Position numbers and translations under genes: made by a program. From CAZMGG01 sp964565715 (GTDB taxonomy: Bacteria; Planctomycetota; UBA1135; UBA2386), in contig CAZMGG010000109.1 of NCBI GenBank assembly GCA_964565715.1, positions 1 through 19,936 on the forward strand: a stretch of 19,936 nucleotides of DNA, given 5' to 3'. Of the stretch, positions 1 to 8,163 are shown piece after piece. The notes below the pieces were generated by a model. It searched no databases. It saw only the letters and a list, made by a program, of their open reading frames with translations, and had not been told where the DNA came from. How positions within the stretch are numbered: position 1 is the first letter of the stretch; every line of letters starts with the position of its first letter.

Positions 1-17
1 CCGGCGAAGATCCGGCC

Positions 18-1109
18 ATGAAGCCGAGGCTCCCCCACCTCCTCCTGGTCCCGCTGCTGGCCACCACCCTCCAGGCCCAGGAGGCTTCCCCACCACCGCA
101 GCCGCCCCAGGACCCGGTCGCCGCCAAGGACCTGCAGCGCGCGGCGGCCGCACGGCTCGAACTGCTGCGGCAGTGGACCTGGGGCGAGGACGGCGCGCCG
201 TCGCTGGCCGCCACGGCGGCCGGCCCGCAGATTCCGCGGCTGCACTTCCGCGGCGACGGCAAGGCGCTCGCCGTGTTCGTCGCGCGCGCCACCCACGTCG
301 TGCCCGTCACCGAGGGCGCGTTCGCGCCGCTGGAAGTGCCCGCCGCGACCACGGTACAGGGCCCGGCACAGCAGGGCTTCCTCGCGGCGGGCAATGCCGG
401 CGCACGGCTGCTGCTGCCCGAGGCCGAGCCGCGGGATCTCGGGCTCGAACTGCCGCGCGGCGCCACGGCGTTCCCTTCGCCGGTGAGCGAGCACCTGCTG
501 GCGGTCGGCATCGATCCGAACCGGCAGATGCAGGCCGATCTGTGGGCCTACGGCGGCGACCAGCCGGGCGCGGCAATCCGGCTGGAGCCGCCGGAAGGCA
601 ACCAGCTCCGCGCCAGCGCGGCGGCGTGGAGCCCCGATGGCCAGCGGCTGGCGGTGACCTGGGCGGCGCTGACGTCGGGCTCGCGCAAGTGCGTGGCCAT
701 CGACGTGTGCGGCCTCGACGGCAAGCTGCAGCGCCGCATCGCGCTCGAGCCGCAGGGTTGGATCACCACGCTGGACTTCGGCTTCGACGGTCGCGCCCTG
801 GTGTGGGCCGACGACCGCCTGCACCGGACCACGGTGGCCGAGGGCGCGGTGCAGGATGGCCCGGCGGCGCTGCTGCTGCTGTGGGCCACCGTCGACCCGG
901 TGGTCGCCGTGTCGGTGGACAAGGACGGCATCGCGTTGTGGGACGGCAACCGGCTGCAGCAGGCGAGCCGCGTGCCAGCCGAGGAACCGGCGCTGCAGGT
1001 GCGGAACCGCGGCGTCGGCCCGATCCTCGGCGCCGCGATCGCGCCGAAGCGGGACCTGCTGGCGGTGGCCACGGTGCAGGGACTGCGGCTCTACCGGCTG
1101 CGGCCGTAG
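18..1109 (+). CDS. Exported WD40-like beta-propeller protein
   Basis: A 363-residue protein with a clear signal peptide: Lys/Arg at residues 2-4, a Leu-rich core, and likely cleavage after LQA at about residue 20. The mature part begins with a Pro/Gln-rich linker and then carries irregular beta-propeller-like blades. Examples are AAWSPDGQRLAVTW near residue 205, DFGFDGRALVWADDRL near 255, a VAVSVDKDGIALWDG block near 300 and LLAVATVQGLRLYRL at the C-terminus. These resemble the degenerate WD40/PD40 blades of periplasmic proteins. No catalytic motif is visible, so the role is unknown; a binding or scaffold function outside the cytoplasm is inference. Only 17 bases precede the ATG, so its promoter and any upstream operon partner are outside the window. 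It converges on the cation transporter gene with 13 bases between stops. Confidence 0.8.
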   Translation: MKPRLPHLLLVPLLATTLQAQEASPPPQPPQDPVAAKDLQRAAAARLELLRQWTWGEDGAPSLAATAAGPQIPRLHFRGDGKALAVFVARATHVVPVTEGAFAPLEVPAATTVQGPAQQGFLAAGNAGARLLLPEAEPRDLGLELPRGATAFPSPVSEHLLAVGIDPNRQMQADLWAYGGDQPGAAIRLEPPEGNQLRASAAAWSPDGQRLAVTWAALTSGSRKCVAIDVCGLDGKLQRRIALEPQGWITTLDFGFDGRALVWADDRLHRTTVAEGAVQDGPAALLLLWATVDPVVAVSVDKDGIALWDGNRLQQASRVPAEEPALQVRNRGVGPILGAAIAPKRDLLAVATVQGLRLYRLRP

Positions 1110-1122
1110 GCCGGGACGGAAC

Positions 1123-2163
1123 TCAGCCGCCGGTCGACGCCGTCTCGGCTTCCTGCACCGCCCGGTCCGGATCCACCGCCTGGTCGACGGTCAGCTTCGG
1201 CCGCGCCTGGAACTCCGCCTGGCGGATCGGACAGTCGCGCAGGTCGCATTCGCCGCAGTGCGCACGGCGGCACGGGTCGGTGTGGAACTCGAGCTCGCCG
1301 GCAACGCCGACCCGTTCGATCACCCGTTCGGCCACCGCCTCGGCCAGGTCGTGAGCCCGCTCGACGGTCCAGAACTCCGGCACGACGAGGTGGGCGCTCA
1401 CGTGGTGGAAGCGGCCGGCGCGGATCGCGCGCAGGTTGTGCACCGAGATGACGCCGCGGCCGATCTCGTCCTGCAGTTGCTCGACCAGGCGGGCCAGCAG
1501 TTCCGGATCCTCCTCGTCGAGCAGGCCGCCGGCGGCGTGGCGGACGAGCGCGAAGCCCGCCACCAGCAGGTGCAGCGCCACCAGGGCGGCGATCAGCGGA
1601 TCGAGCCACCAGATGCCGGTGGCCATGGCGACCAGCAGGCCGCCGACGACGCCGGCGCTGGTCCAGAAGTCGGCGATCAGGTGCTTGCCGTCGGCCACCA
1701 GGGCGAGCGAGTCGTGGGTCCGGCCGCTGCGCACCAGGAACAGGCCGAGCAGCAGGTTGGCGACGCCGGCGCCGGCCACCAGGAGGAGGCCGGTGCTCAG
1801 CTCGTGCGGCAGTTCGTGGCGCTGGAAGCCGAGCCAGGCCTCCCACAGCACCAGCACGCCGGCGAACACGATCAGGCCGCCCTCGAACGCGGCGGTGAAG
1901 AACTCGATCTTGCCGTGGCCGTAGGGGTGGTTGCGGTCGGCGGGCATCTGCGCGAACAGCAGGCTGCCGAGCATGAAGACCGCGGCGACGACGTTGACGA
2001 TGGACTCCATCGCGTCCGACAGCACCGCCGAGCTGCCGGTGAGCTGCCAGGCGTAGAACTTCACCGCCAGCAGCACGACGGCGACGACGAACGACAGCAT
2101 GCCGGCGCGCAGCCGGTTGCGGGCGCTGTCGGCTGCCAGGTCGTGCGGGTGTCCGTGGCCCAT
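1123..2163 (-). CDS. Cation diffusion facilitator (CDF) family metal transporter
   Basis: A 346-residue CDF transporter, expected to export divalent metal (Zn, Fe, Mn or similar) across the inner membrane by proton antiport. The N-terminus is His-rich (MGHGHPHD). Family marks are SDAMES at residues 49-54 in the second membrane helix, HPYGHGK at 79-85, and His161/Asp165 in the HLIAD motif of the fifth helix, which matches the H-x3-D half of the transport site. About six membrane helices span residues 22-205, followed by the usual cytoplasmic dimerisation domain (about 210-296). A cysteine cluster, Cys298/303/306/311, follows that domain and may be an extra metal site. The metal cannot be told from sequence. 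It is the last gene of a minus-strand run, 37 bases after the EgtB-like gene, so co-transcription is likely. No strong Shine-Dalgarno precedes the ATG. Confidence 0.92.
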   Translation of the reverse strand: MGHGHPHDLAADSARNRLRAGMLSFVVAVVLLAVKFYAWQLTGSSAVLSDAMESIVNVVAAVFMLGSLLFAQMPADRNHPYGHGKIEFFTAAFEGGLIVFAGVLVLWEAWLGFQRHELPHELSTGLLLVAGAGVANLLLGLFLVRSGRTHDSLALVADGKHLIADFWTSAGVVGGLLVAMATGIWWLDPLIAALVALHLLVAGFALVRHAAGGLLDEEDPELLARLVEQLQDEIGRGVISVHNLRAIRAGRFHHVSAHLVVPEFWTVERAHDLAEAVAERVIERVGVAGELEFHTDPCRRAHCGECDLRDCPIRQAEFQARPKLTVDQAVDPDRAVQEAETASTGG

Positions 2164-2200
2164 CGTCGGGCGGGGATCGTAGCCGCTGCGCTGTCGGAAC

Positions 2201-3508
2201 TCAGCCTTCGTGCACGCAGCGCAGGGCGGCGTAGACCCAGGGATAGTGCGGCTGGAACCAGTTGCGGAAGCTGCGCCGCAGGAGCGCCACGTCGGTCACC
2301 GGGCTGCCGCCCTTCAGCACGAAGTGGCGGCCGTCGAAGAAGTCGGCGGAGTAGCCGGGGTAGAACGGCAGGGGCCGGAAGCCCGGGAAGGGTGCGAACG
2401 GCGTGCGGGTCCACTGCCAGCCATTGCCGACGAGGCCGTGCACGCCGAACGCGCTCTGGCCCTGGGGGTGCGCGTCCACCGGCGCCGGATCGGCGAGGAC
2501 ACGGCCGAAGTTGCCGTGCAGGCCAGGCCGCGGCGGCGCACCGCCCCAGGGGAACGGCCGCTCGCCGCCGGCGGGCGTGCCCAGCGCCGCCCGATGCCAC
2601 TGCGCCTCGGTGGGCAGCCGCAGGCCGCGCCAGCGGGCGTAGGCGCTGGCCTCGGCGTGGCTCACCCAGACCGGCCAGTGCGGCGGCAGCGGCACTTCGC
2701 CGAACATGGCGCGCAGGCGGAAGCCCTCGGCGTGCGGCCGCCAGAAGGCCGGATGCTGGCGGCCAAGGCGGAAGGCCTGGTCGGCCTCGTCCCACAGCGC
2801 GGCCTCGCGGTAGCCGCCGGCGGTCATGAACCCGAGCCAGTCGGCGTTGGTCACCGCGTGCCGTTCGATGGCGAAGGCCGGAACGAAGACGCGATGCTCG
2901 TCGAACTCGTTGTCCCAGGCCGGATGTGCCGCCGGTCCGCGCCGGCGGCCGAGGGTCGCGTGACCGGCTGGGATCGCCACCAGGTCGCGGTCCGGGGCGC
3001 GGCCTCCGGCGACGGTCGGCACGGGACCCGGAGCCAGGCATTCGAGCGGCAGCTGGTGCAGCAGGTAGGCCAGCGTCTCCTGGTGCATGGTGCGGTGCTC
3101 CAGCGCGATCCAGGCCGCGTGGCCATCCTGCAGCCAGCCGGTGAAGGGCGCAGTGGCCAGCACGCGATCGACGTCGGCGCGCAGTTCCCGGCCCCAGGCG
3201 CGGATCGCCGCCACGTCCGGCCAGTCGTCGGGCTGATCGTCGGGCAGGCCGCCGTCCAGCGGGTCGATGCCGAACGCGAACAGGCGCTCCCAGTCCGGCC
3301 GGCGCGACGGCGCGCCGGTGCCGTCGCGCACCAGGAGGTTCCAGTCGAAGGCCTCGAGGTGGCCGAGGTAGAAGACCAGGCGGTGGCGCTCGGCGATCGG
3401 CCGGGCCAGGAAGGCCGGTGGCAGCAGGCAGTCGAAGATCCGGTCGGTGCGTGAGCGGGTTCCGGCGATCCGTTCCAGTAGCTGGCTTCGGAGCAGATCA
3501 GTTGGCAT
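2201..3508 (-). CDS. EgtB/SenA-family non-haem iron sulfoxide synthase (DinB_2 + FGE-sulfatase domains)
   Basis: A 435-residue enzyme of the EgtB type, which uses Fe(II) and O2 to join a thiol (or selenol) to C2 of the histidine imidazole in ergothioneine-like pathways. The N-terminal DinB-like helical domain (1-155) carries the iron ligands: His50 in LGHLEAFDW, and His138/His142 in EHRTMHQE. This spacing is very close to characterised EgtB. The C-terminal formylglycine-generating-enzyme-like domain (175-433) has RLPTEAQW at 297-304, GNGWQWT at 361-367, YSADFFDG at 386-393, VLKGGSPVT at 397-405 and the RNWFQP...ALR ending. Start choice: the ATG at 3508 has AAGG 5 bases upstream. An earlier TTG at 3529 overlaps the upstream TGA and would add seven residues. 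No EgtD methyltransferase, EgtC or EgtE lies nearby. Selenoneine synthase SenA and OvoA-like enzymes share this architecture and cannot be excluded. Confidence 0.88.
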   Translation of the reverse strand: MPTDLLRSQLLERIAGTRSRTDRIFDCLLPPAFLARPIAERHRLVFYLGHLEAFDWNLLVRDGTGAPSRRPDWERLFAFGIDPLDGGLPDDQPDDWPDVAAIRAWGRELRADVDRVLATAPFTGWLQDGHAAWIALEHRTMHQETLAYLLHQLPLECLAPGPVPTVAGGRAPDRDLVAIPAGHATLGRRRGPAAHPAWDNEFDEHRVFVPAFAIERHAVTNADWLGFMTAGGYREAALWDEADQAFRLGRQHPAFWRPHAEGFRLRAMFGEVPLPPHWPVWVSHAEASAYARWRGLRLPTEAQWHRAALGTPAGGERPFPWGGAPPRPGLHGNFGRVLADPAPVDAHPQGQSAFGVHGLVGNGWQWTRTPFAPFPGFRPLPFYPGYSADFFDGRHFVLKGGSPVTDVALLRRSFRNWFQPHYPWVYAALRCVHEG

Positions 3509-3525
3509 GCCGGCCTTGCTGCAAT

Positions 3526-6237
3526 TCAACGGCCGGGTGACAGCAGGATGGCGTTCAAGAGCAGCAGGTTGAGTCCCTGCGCGAAGGCTCGCACGTTGGG
3601 ATCCTCGGCGAAGGCCACCACGTGGCCCTTGCCGTGGGGCTGGTGCACCAGGAAGGCCTTCCTGGCGAGCTGTTTCCGTGCCGCCTCCCAGGTGAAGCCC
3701 GCCGTCACCAGCCTGTCCTCCTGCTCGTAGACCGCGACATTGGTGCCCTGGTCGAGCTTGAGCGGCGGATAGATCGCGTTGGACTCGTTGACGACGAACG
3801 CGCGATCCTCGTAGCCGAACGCCAACCAGTGCTCGGAGTCCAACGTGACGGTCAGGATGGCGCCCGGCGTGCTGGGCGGCGGCTCCTTCTCGGGCTGGAT
3901 CGCCCTCTCGTAGTCGAATGGCTCCGCCGGCTTCGCCGCGGGCTTCTCGGCCGGCTTCTCACCGGCCTGCTCACCAGGCTTCTCGCCGGGCTTCTCACCG
4001 GGCTCTTCCTTGCCCTCGGGTTTCTGCCGGTCCTCCGGCGCCACCGCCAGCAGCTTGACGCCCTCCTCGCCGAGCCAGCGCGTCGAGCCGCCCATCGTCA
4101 CCAGCACGCCGCCGCGCCGCACCCACTGCGCGATCCGTTCGGCGCCGCCCTTGCCGATCACCGCGCCGAAGCCGCCGCCGTCGGGCAGCACCAGCACCGT
4201 GTAGCGATCCAGATCGGCCGAACCGAGCTGGTGGGTGCGCAGCAGCGTCACCGGCAGTCCGTAGCGCTGCTCCAGCAGGAAGCGCGCCCAGCCCGCGGAG
4301 TTGGCGTTGCAGGGCCGATCCCAGGCGAGCGCGACCTTGGGCGGCTCGATCGGCAGCACTTTGTTCGAGCCGAGCGAGATGCCATCGTCGACCCAGGCGC
4401 TGTCGACGCCCTGCACCTGCACGCGATGCCGCACCGCCGCCTCGCGCACCTGCCGGTGCAGGTCGGGACCGTTCGGGTGGACGCGCACCACCACCGAACC
4501 CGGCGGGAAGCGCCGGCCGTCGATGGTGAAGGCCTCGTCGGCCTGCCGGCACAGCACGCCCTGCCGCAGCAGGTCGACCAGCATCGCGGCGCTGCCGTTG
4601 CCGTCCCACGGCAGCAGCCAGGCCACTTTCGGGTCGGCGTCGGGCAGCGCCACGGCCACCAGCGGCTCGTCGCCCGCGAGCAGCCGCAGTTCGCCCTGGC
4701 TCGCTGCCCCGCAGGGCCAGCACTCGACGCCATACAGCAGCGGCAGCGACCACGCCGTCAGGTCGTAGAACTCGGTGTCCTTGCGGCGGCTCTCCCGCGC
4801 CTTCTGCCGCGCGAGGAACGCCGCGTCCATCTCCTGGTGCCGGCTCAGCAGCACCGTGGCGAGGCGCTTGCCCGGCTGCGCCAGGCGCACCACGTAGCTG
4901 CCGGCGGGGAACGTCTGCGCCGAGGCTTCGCCGCCGAGGTACGGCACCGCCGCCGTGTTCTGCAGTTCACCGGCTGCCCGATGCACCTCCAGGCCCTGGG
5001 CCCGCAGGCTCTGGACCAGCTCCGCCAGACGACCGCGATCGCCCCGGTCCGGCAGCACGAATTCGCGCACCGGCCCGGTGGCGCCCTCCTGCACCGCCGA
5101 ACGCCGGTAGTCGAGGAAGCCCTGCAGCGCCTCCTGGCGCCCGCGCGCCGCCGTCTCGCAGGTGGCGAGCGAGGCGATGAAGTGGTGCCGCACCGCCTGG
5201 CGATACTCCAGCACGGTCTCGTCCTTGCGCCGGAACAGCAGGCCGCGCGGCGATCCCTGTTCGTAGGTCATGCCGATGCTGCCGTGATAGGTCGGCCAGC
5301 CGTCGCCGTAGCCGGGATAGAACGAGTCGTAGTCCTCGCGCACGAAGTACGCGAAACCGAAGCGGTCGAACCAGGCGGCATTGTTGCGGCCATACCGTTC
5401 GAGCCACTGCCGCTGGCCGGCGGTGATCTCCGGATTGATCGGCAGCGCCGGCGGCGCAAAGTAGTAGGTGCTGTTGCCGCCCATTTCGTGCAGGTCGGCG
5501 TAGACCACCGGCCACCATTCCTGCAGCAGGGCCACCCGCGCCCGGGTCTCGGGCTGGCTCATGGCGAACCAGTCCCGGTTCATGTCGAACAGGTAATGAT
5601 TGGTGCGCCCGCCGGGCCAGGGTTGATTGTGCTCGGCGGCATCCGGCTCGGCGTCGGGCCAGCGGCCGCGGGTCTGCCGGTAGTGGTGCACGAAGCGGTC
5701 GCGGCCGTCGGGATTGGCCAGCGGGTCGATCAGGACGATGGCCTGATCGAGGATCGTGCCGACCAGCGGATCGTCCACCGCCGCCGCCAGGTGGTAGCCC
5801 AGCAGCAGCCCGGCGTCGCTGCCGGAGATCTCGTCGCCGTGCACGGTGTAGGCGAGCATGGCGACCGCCGGCAGGCCGGCGACCAGATCGCGGGCGGCCG
5901 TCTGGTCGAGCCGGCGCGGATCGGCGAGCCGCTGCATCCCGGCCTTCACCTCGGCGAGCCGCTGCAGGTTCTGCGGGCTCGACACCGCGAGATACAGCAG
6001 GGTGCGGTTCTCCCAGGTGCGGCCGTATTCGAACACCGCGACCCGGTCGGAGCGCTCGGCCAGCGCCCGGGCGTAGCGTTCGATCTCGGCGTGCGAGCTG
6101 ATCTCGGTGCCCCAGTCGTGACCGACGATCTGCTGCAGGGTCGGCACCGCGGCGTCGTGGCGGACGCCGGGCAGGAACGGGAACTCCTGGGCGGCAATGC
6201 CGCCGGCCAGGACCAGGGGGACGAGGAGCGTGCGCAT
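3526..6237 (-). CDS. Exported M14-family zinc carboxypeptidase, large multidomain form
   Basis: A 903-residue secreted or periplasmic metallopeptidase. The signal peptide is MRTLLVPLVLAGGIAAQEF, cleaved after about residue 17. This fixes the start at the ATG at 6237; an upstream GTG at 6279 would bury the signal. The M14 catalytic domain (about 30-400) shows the zinc motif HGDE (His133, Glu136), the substrate-binding Arg in NPDGR (179), the NRD triad (220-222), the third zinc ligand His250 in DLHEMG, and the likely catalytic Glu326 in MTYEQG. The second half contains an alpha/beta region resembling the class I glutamine-amidotransferase-like fold often fused to such peptidases (about 630-735), a Lys/Glu/Pro repeat linker (about 737-785) and a beta-rich C-terminal end. 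The stop is followed closely by the EgtB-like gene, suggesting one transcript. Substrate is unknown; peptide or cell-wall peptide trimming is inference. Confidence 0.9.
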   Translation of the reverse strand: MRTLLVPLVLAGGIAAQEFPFLPGVRHDAAVPTLQQIVGHDWGTEISSHAEIERYARALAERSDRVAVFEYGRTWENRTLLYLAVSSPQNLQRLAEVKAGMQRLADPRRLDQTAARDLVAGLPAVAMLAYTVHGDEISGSDAGLLLGYHLAAAVDDPLVGTILDQAIVLIDPLANPDGRDRFVHHYRQTRGRWPDAEPDAAEHNQPWPGGRTNHYLFDMNRDWFAMSQPETRARVALLQEWWPVVYADLHEMGGNSTYYFAPPALPINPEITAGQRQWLERYGRNNAAWFDRFGFAYFVREDYDSFYPGYGDGWPTYHGSIGMTYEQGSPRGLLFRRKDETVLEYRQAVRHHFIASLATCETAARGRQEALQGFLDYRRSAVQEGATGPVREFVLPDRGDRGRLAELVQSLRAQGLEVHRAAGELQNTAAVPYLGGEASAQTFPAGSYVVRLAQPGKRLATVLLSRHQEMDAAFLARQKARESRRKDTEFYDLTAWSLPLLYGVECWPCGAASQGELRLLAGDEPLVAVALPDADPKVAWLLPWDGNGSAAMLVDLLRQGVLCRQADEAFTIDGRRFPPGSVVVRVHPNGPDLHRQVREAAVRHRVQVQGVDSAWVDDGISLGSNKVLPIEPPKVALAWDRPCNANSAGWARFLLEQRYGLPVTLLRTHQLGSADLDRYTVLVLPDGGGFGAVIGKGGAERIAQWVRRGGVLVTMGGSTRWLGEEGVKLLAVAPEDRQKPEGKEEPGEKPGEKPGEQAGEKPAEKPAAKPAEPFDYERAIQPEKEPPPSTPGAILTVTLDSEHWLAFGYEDRAFVVNESNAIYPPLKLDQGTNVAVYEQEDRLVTAGFTWEAARKQLARKAFLVHQPHGKGHVVAFAEDPNVRAFAQGLNLLLLNAILLSPGR
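3929..4012 (-). repeat. In-gene 12-bp tandem repeat (Lys-Pro-Glu linker)
   Basis: Seven consecutive 12-base units lie end to end: 3929-3940, 3941-3952, 3953-3964, 3965-3976, 3977-3988, 3989-4000 and 4001-4012. Most begin GGCTTCTC on the + strand. Units 3 and 6 are identical (GGCTTCTCACCG) and unit 5 differs by one base. On the coding strand they encode variants of GEKP/AEKP. The repeat forms the charged linker between the two C-terminal regions of the M14 peptidase. Such arrays commonly change length by slippage in whole units without breaking the frame. Confidence 0.85.
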
Positions 6238-6264
6238 CGGGCGGCGCGCACTGTAGCCGCGACG

Positions 6265-6316
6265 GCCCGCAGCTCCCACCGCGCCGGCGTCAGCGGCGCC
6301 GCTGCGGACTGCGGGC
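6265..6316 (-). terminator. Structured intergenic inverted repeat, possible terminator or RNA hairpin
   Basis: The 87-base gap between the repeat-protein stop (6325) and the peptidase start (6237) holds an 8-bp inverted repeat, GCCCGCAG at 6265-6272 against CTGCGGGC at 6309-6316. Inside it lies a perfect 14-base palindrome, CAGCGGCGCCGCTG, at 6291-6304. The long arms and the inner palindrome are nested, so both could form in one RNA. There is no T-run, so a classic intrinsic terminator is not shown. It could equally be a processing or stabilising structure or a protein-binding palindrome. Confidence 0.35.
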
Positions 6317-6324
6317 GACGCCTC

Positions 6325-7201
6325 TCAGAACGCCCCGATCGTCAGCGCGAGTCCGTTCGAGCCGCTGATCTGCGTGATGTCACCGGCCGCGCCGAGTTCG
6401 ATCTGCAGGACCTGGTGGTTCACCACCAGCCCGGCGATCGCCACCGTTCCAGGCAGCACGAACTGACTGCTGACACTGCCGACGCCGGGTGGGAGCAGCA
6501 GCACCGCATCCGGGCTTGCGAGCAGGTGGCAGCCCACTCCGCCGGCAGGATGGAACGACGCCAACGCGGTGCCCGGCGACGCGAAGCCGAGCAGGCCGAA
6601 ACAGGGCGGGTTCGCCGCGATCCCCGTGCAGGTCGCGTGGAACGTGCCACCGGCCCACGGCAGGCTGCTCGGCGTCAGCACCATCGGGCCCGCCGCGCTG
6701 CTGCAGCCGGAACCAAGGGGCGCTGCGACCGCTGGGCACGGCGTGGTCAGTCGCGCGAGACCGAGGGCGACGCGACCGCCTGCCACCCGGAAGGTCCCGC
6801 CGACGATCAGGTCGCCGGAAGGCGACGTCGCGAAGTCCGCGACCAGCCGATCCGTGCCCCCGCCGAACGCCGACCAGGACGTGCCGTTCCAGCGGGCGAG
6901 GCGGTGGGCGCTCACCCCACCCGCCGTCGTGAAGTCACCTCCCGCCACCAGGTCGCCGTTGGGAAGTCGTGCGAGTGCCGCGACCCTGCCGTTCGTGCCG
7001 GCGCCGAGGGGCAGCCATGCGCTGCCGTTCCAGCGCGCGATGCAGCTCGCACCGGAACTCGTGGCGAAGTCACCACCGGCGACGATCTCGCCCGTGGCCA
7101 GCATCACGAATGTCTCCACATAGGCGCCGGTGATGCCCGGCAGCGCCGACCACGTCGCGCCATTCCATCGTGCGACGTTGGTGGCAGGGACGCCCCCCGC
7201 C
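6325..7201 (-). CDS. C-terminal part of frameshifted nine-repeat exported protein
   Basis: This frame continues the repeat protein whose N-terminal part lies at 7104-8138. After the frameshift it resumes at GGVPATNVARWNG and carries the rest of repeat 6, repeats 7, 8 and 9, and then a C-terminal module of about 130 residues starting PLGSGCSSAAG and ending near ALTIGAF. The module has four cysteines after its start (in ATCTG, PPCFG and GVGCH, counting the initial GC) and several beta-strand-like stretches. It is similar in style to the C-terminal modules of the other secreted proteins here. No good start codon or ribosome site lies at the junction. An open frame extends upstream to 7344, but its first 45 or so residues are Arg-rich noise. 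It is therefore the tail of one broken or misassembled gene. Molecular function is unknown. Confidence 0.72.
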
Positions 7202-8138
7202 CGCCGGTGGTGGTGAACTCGCCGCCGGCGACGAGGTCGCCGGTGGGGAGCCAGCTCAGCGTGCGGACGATGGAATCGAAGCCAACGCCGAGTGACGACC
7301 ACGACGCGCCGTTCCACCGCGCGACCCGACCCGTGCTCCCCCACGCGGCGGTGAAGCCGCTGCCGGCGATGACGTCACCGTTGGCGGCGGTCGTGAGCGC
7401 CTCGACGGCACCACCGCTGGTGATGCCCGCGCCGAGCGGCGACCATGCCGTGCCATTCCAGCGGGCGATGTTGTTGGCGCTCACGCCCCCCGCCATGAGA
7501 AACCACCCGCCAGCAACCAGGTCGCCACCGGACAGGGTCGTGAGCGAATAGACGGCGCCGGAGGTGCCCGAGCCGAGCGCCGACCACGAGGTCCCGTCCC
7601 AGCGAGCGATGCTGGGGGCCGACACGGATCCCGCCCACGCGAAGTTGCCTCCGGCCACGAGGTCGCCATTGGGCAACGTGGTCAAGGCGTAGGCCCCCAC
7701 CCCGTAGGCCCAGGCCTGCAATCCGGCGCCGAGCGGCGACCACGACGTGCCATCCCACTTCGCGATGCGCGCAGCACTCACGCCACCTGCGGTCATGAAG
7801 TCGCCGGCAGCCACGAGATCGCCGTTGGGCATCACCTGGAGGGCCCGGATCACGTCGTCCATGCCTGCCCCGAAGGCTGCGGACCAGGTGCCCGTCGCCG
7901 GATCCCATGCCGCGATGCGGTTCGCTGGCACGGTGCCAGCCAGCGCGAACCCTCCTGCCACGACCAGCCGCGGCGCAGCCGGGCCCGAGCCATCGGGATC
8001 CCACATGGTCGAGGCGAACACCCCGCTGTCGACCCCGGGTACGCCATTGCCAGGAAGCCACTCGTTCGTGCATTGCGCCGCTGCCGGAGCCGAGAGCACC
8101 GCCGCCAGGAACAGGAATCGGCGAAGCGCACACACCAT
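7104..8138 (-). CDS. N-terminal part of frameshifted nine-repeat exported beta-propeller-like protein
   Basis: It starts with a signal peptide, MVCALRRFLFLAAVLSAPAAAQ, then CTNEWLPGNGVPG, which is a typical exported-protein start. Repeats of about 46-50 residues follow, each reading roughly NGDLVAGGxFxxAGGVxAxxIARWNGTSWSxLGxG, with up to 5.5 units before the frame is lost. In the whole locus I count nine units. They recall the short beta-propeller or Kelch-like repeats of secreted Planctomycetota proteins. The reading frame is correct down to about 7199; the residues after TTTGGR are out-of-frame noise ending at 7104. The start is uncertain: GAGGA sits directly against the ATG at 8138, so the GTG codon at 8135 is possible. 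Function is unknown; surface or extracellular binding is inference. Confidence 0.78.
   Translation of the reverse strand: MVCALRRFLFLAAVLSAPAAAQCTNEWLPGNGVPGVDSGVFASTMWDPDGSGPAAPRLVVAGGFALAGTVPANRIAAWDPATGTWSAAFGAGMDDVIRALQVMPNGDLVAAGDFMTAGGVSAARIAKWDGTSWSPLGAGLQAWAYGVGAYALTTLPNGDLVAGGNFAWAGSVSAPSIARWDGTSWSALGSGTSGAVYSLTTLSGGDLVAGGWFLMAGGVSANNIARWNGTAWSPLGAGITSGGAVEALTTAANGDVIAGSGFTAAWGSTGRVARWNGASWSSLGVGFDSIVRTLSWLPTGDLVAGGEFTTTGGRGASLPPTSHDGMARRGRRCRASPAPMWRHS
7193..7198 (-). other. Frameshift site at a C6/G6 homopolymer
   Basis: On the coding strand a run of six G residues lies where the repeat protein changes frame. Upstream, one frame gives repeat 6 up to EFTTTGGR. Downstream, a different frame gives GGVPATNVARWNG and perfect repeat sequence to the natural stop. 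One added G would restore GGRGGVPATN and join both halves. This may be a sequencing or consensus error, a real mutation, a phase-variable tract, or programmed slippage. Six Gs is short for phase variation, so error or mutation is favoured. Confidence 0.75.
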
Positions 8139-8163
8139 TCCTCGATGATGACCCGGATGACCG

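Noticed and set aside
3509..3529. TTG start for the EgtB-like gene overlapping the peptidase stop (TTGA)
   Set aside because: It is possible as a coupled start, but the ATG at 3508 has AAGG at good spacing and the N-terminus of the family fits it. The longer form adds only seven residues.
3929..4012. CRISPR-like repeat array
   Set aside because: The 12-base units are directly adjacent with no spacers and stay in frame within a peptidase gene.
3622..7551. A very long plus-strand open frame (over 1300 codons) opposite the peptidase and repeat protein
   Set aside because: It is rich in Arg, His, Ala and Gln with no domain or signal. It mirrors real genes on the other strand, and GC-rich DNA makes such stop-free shadows.
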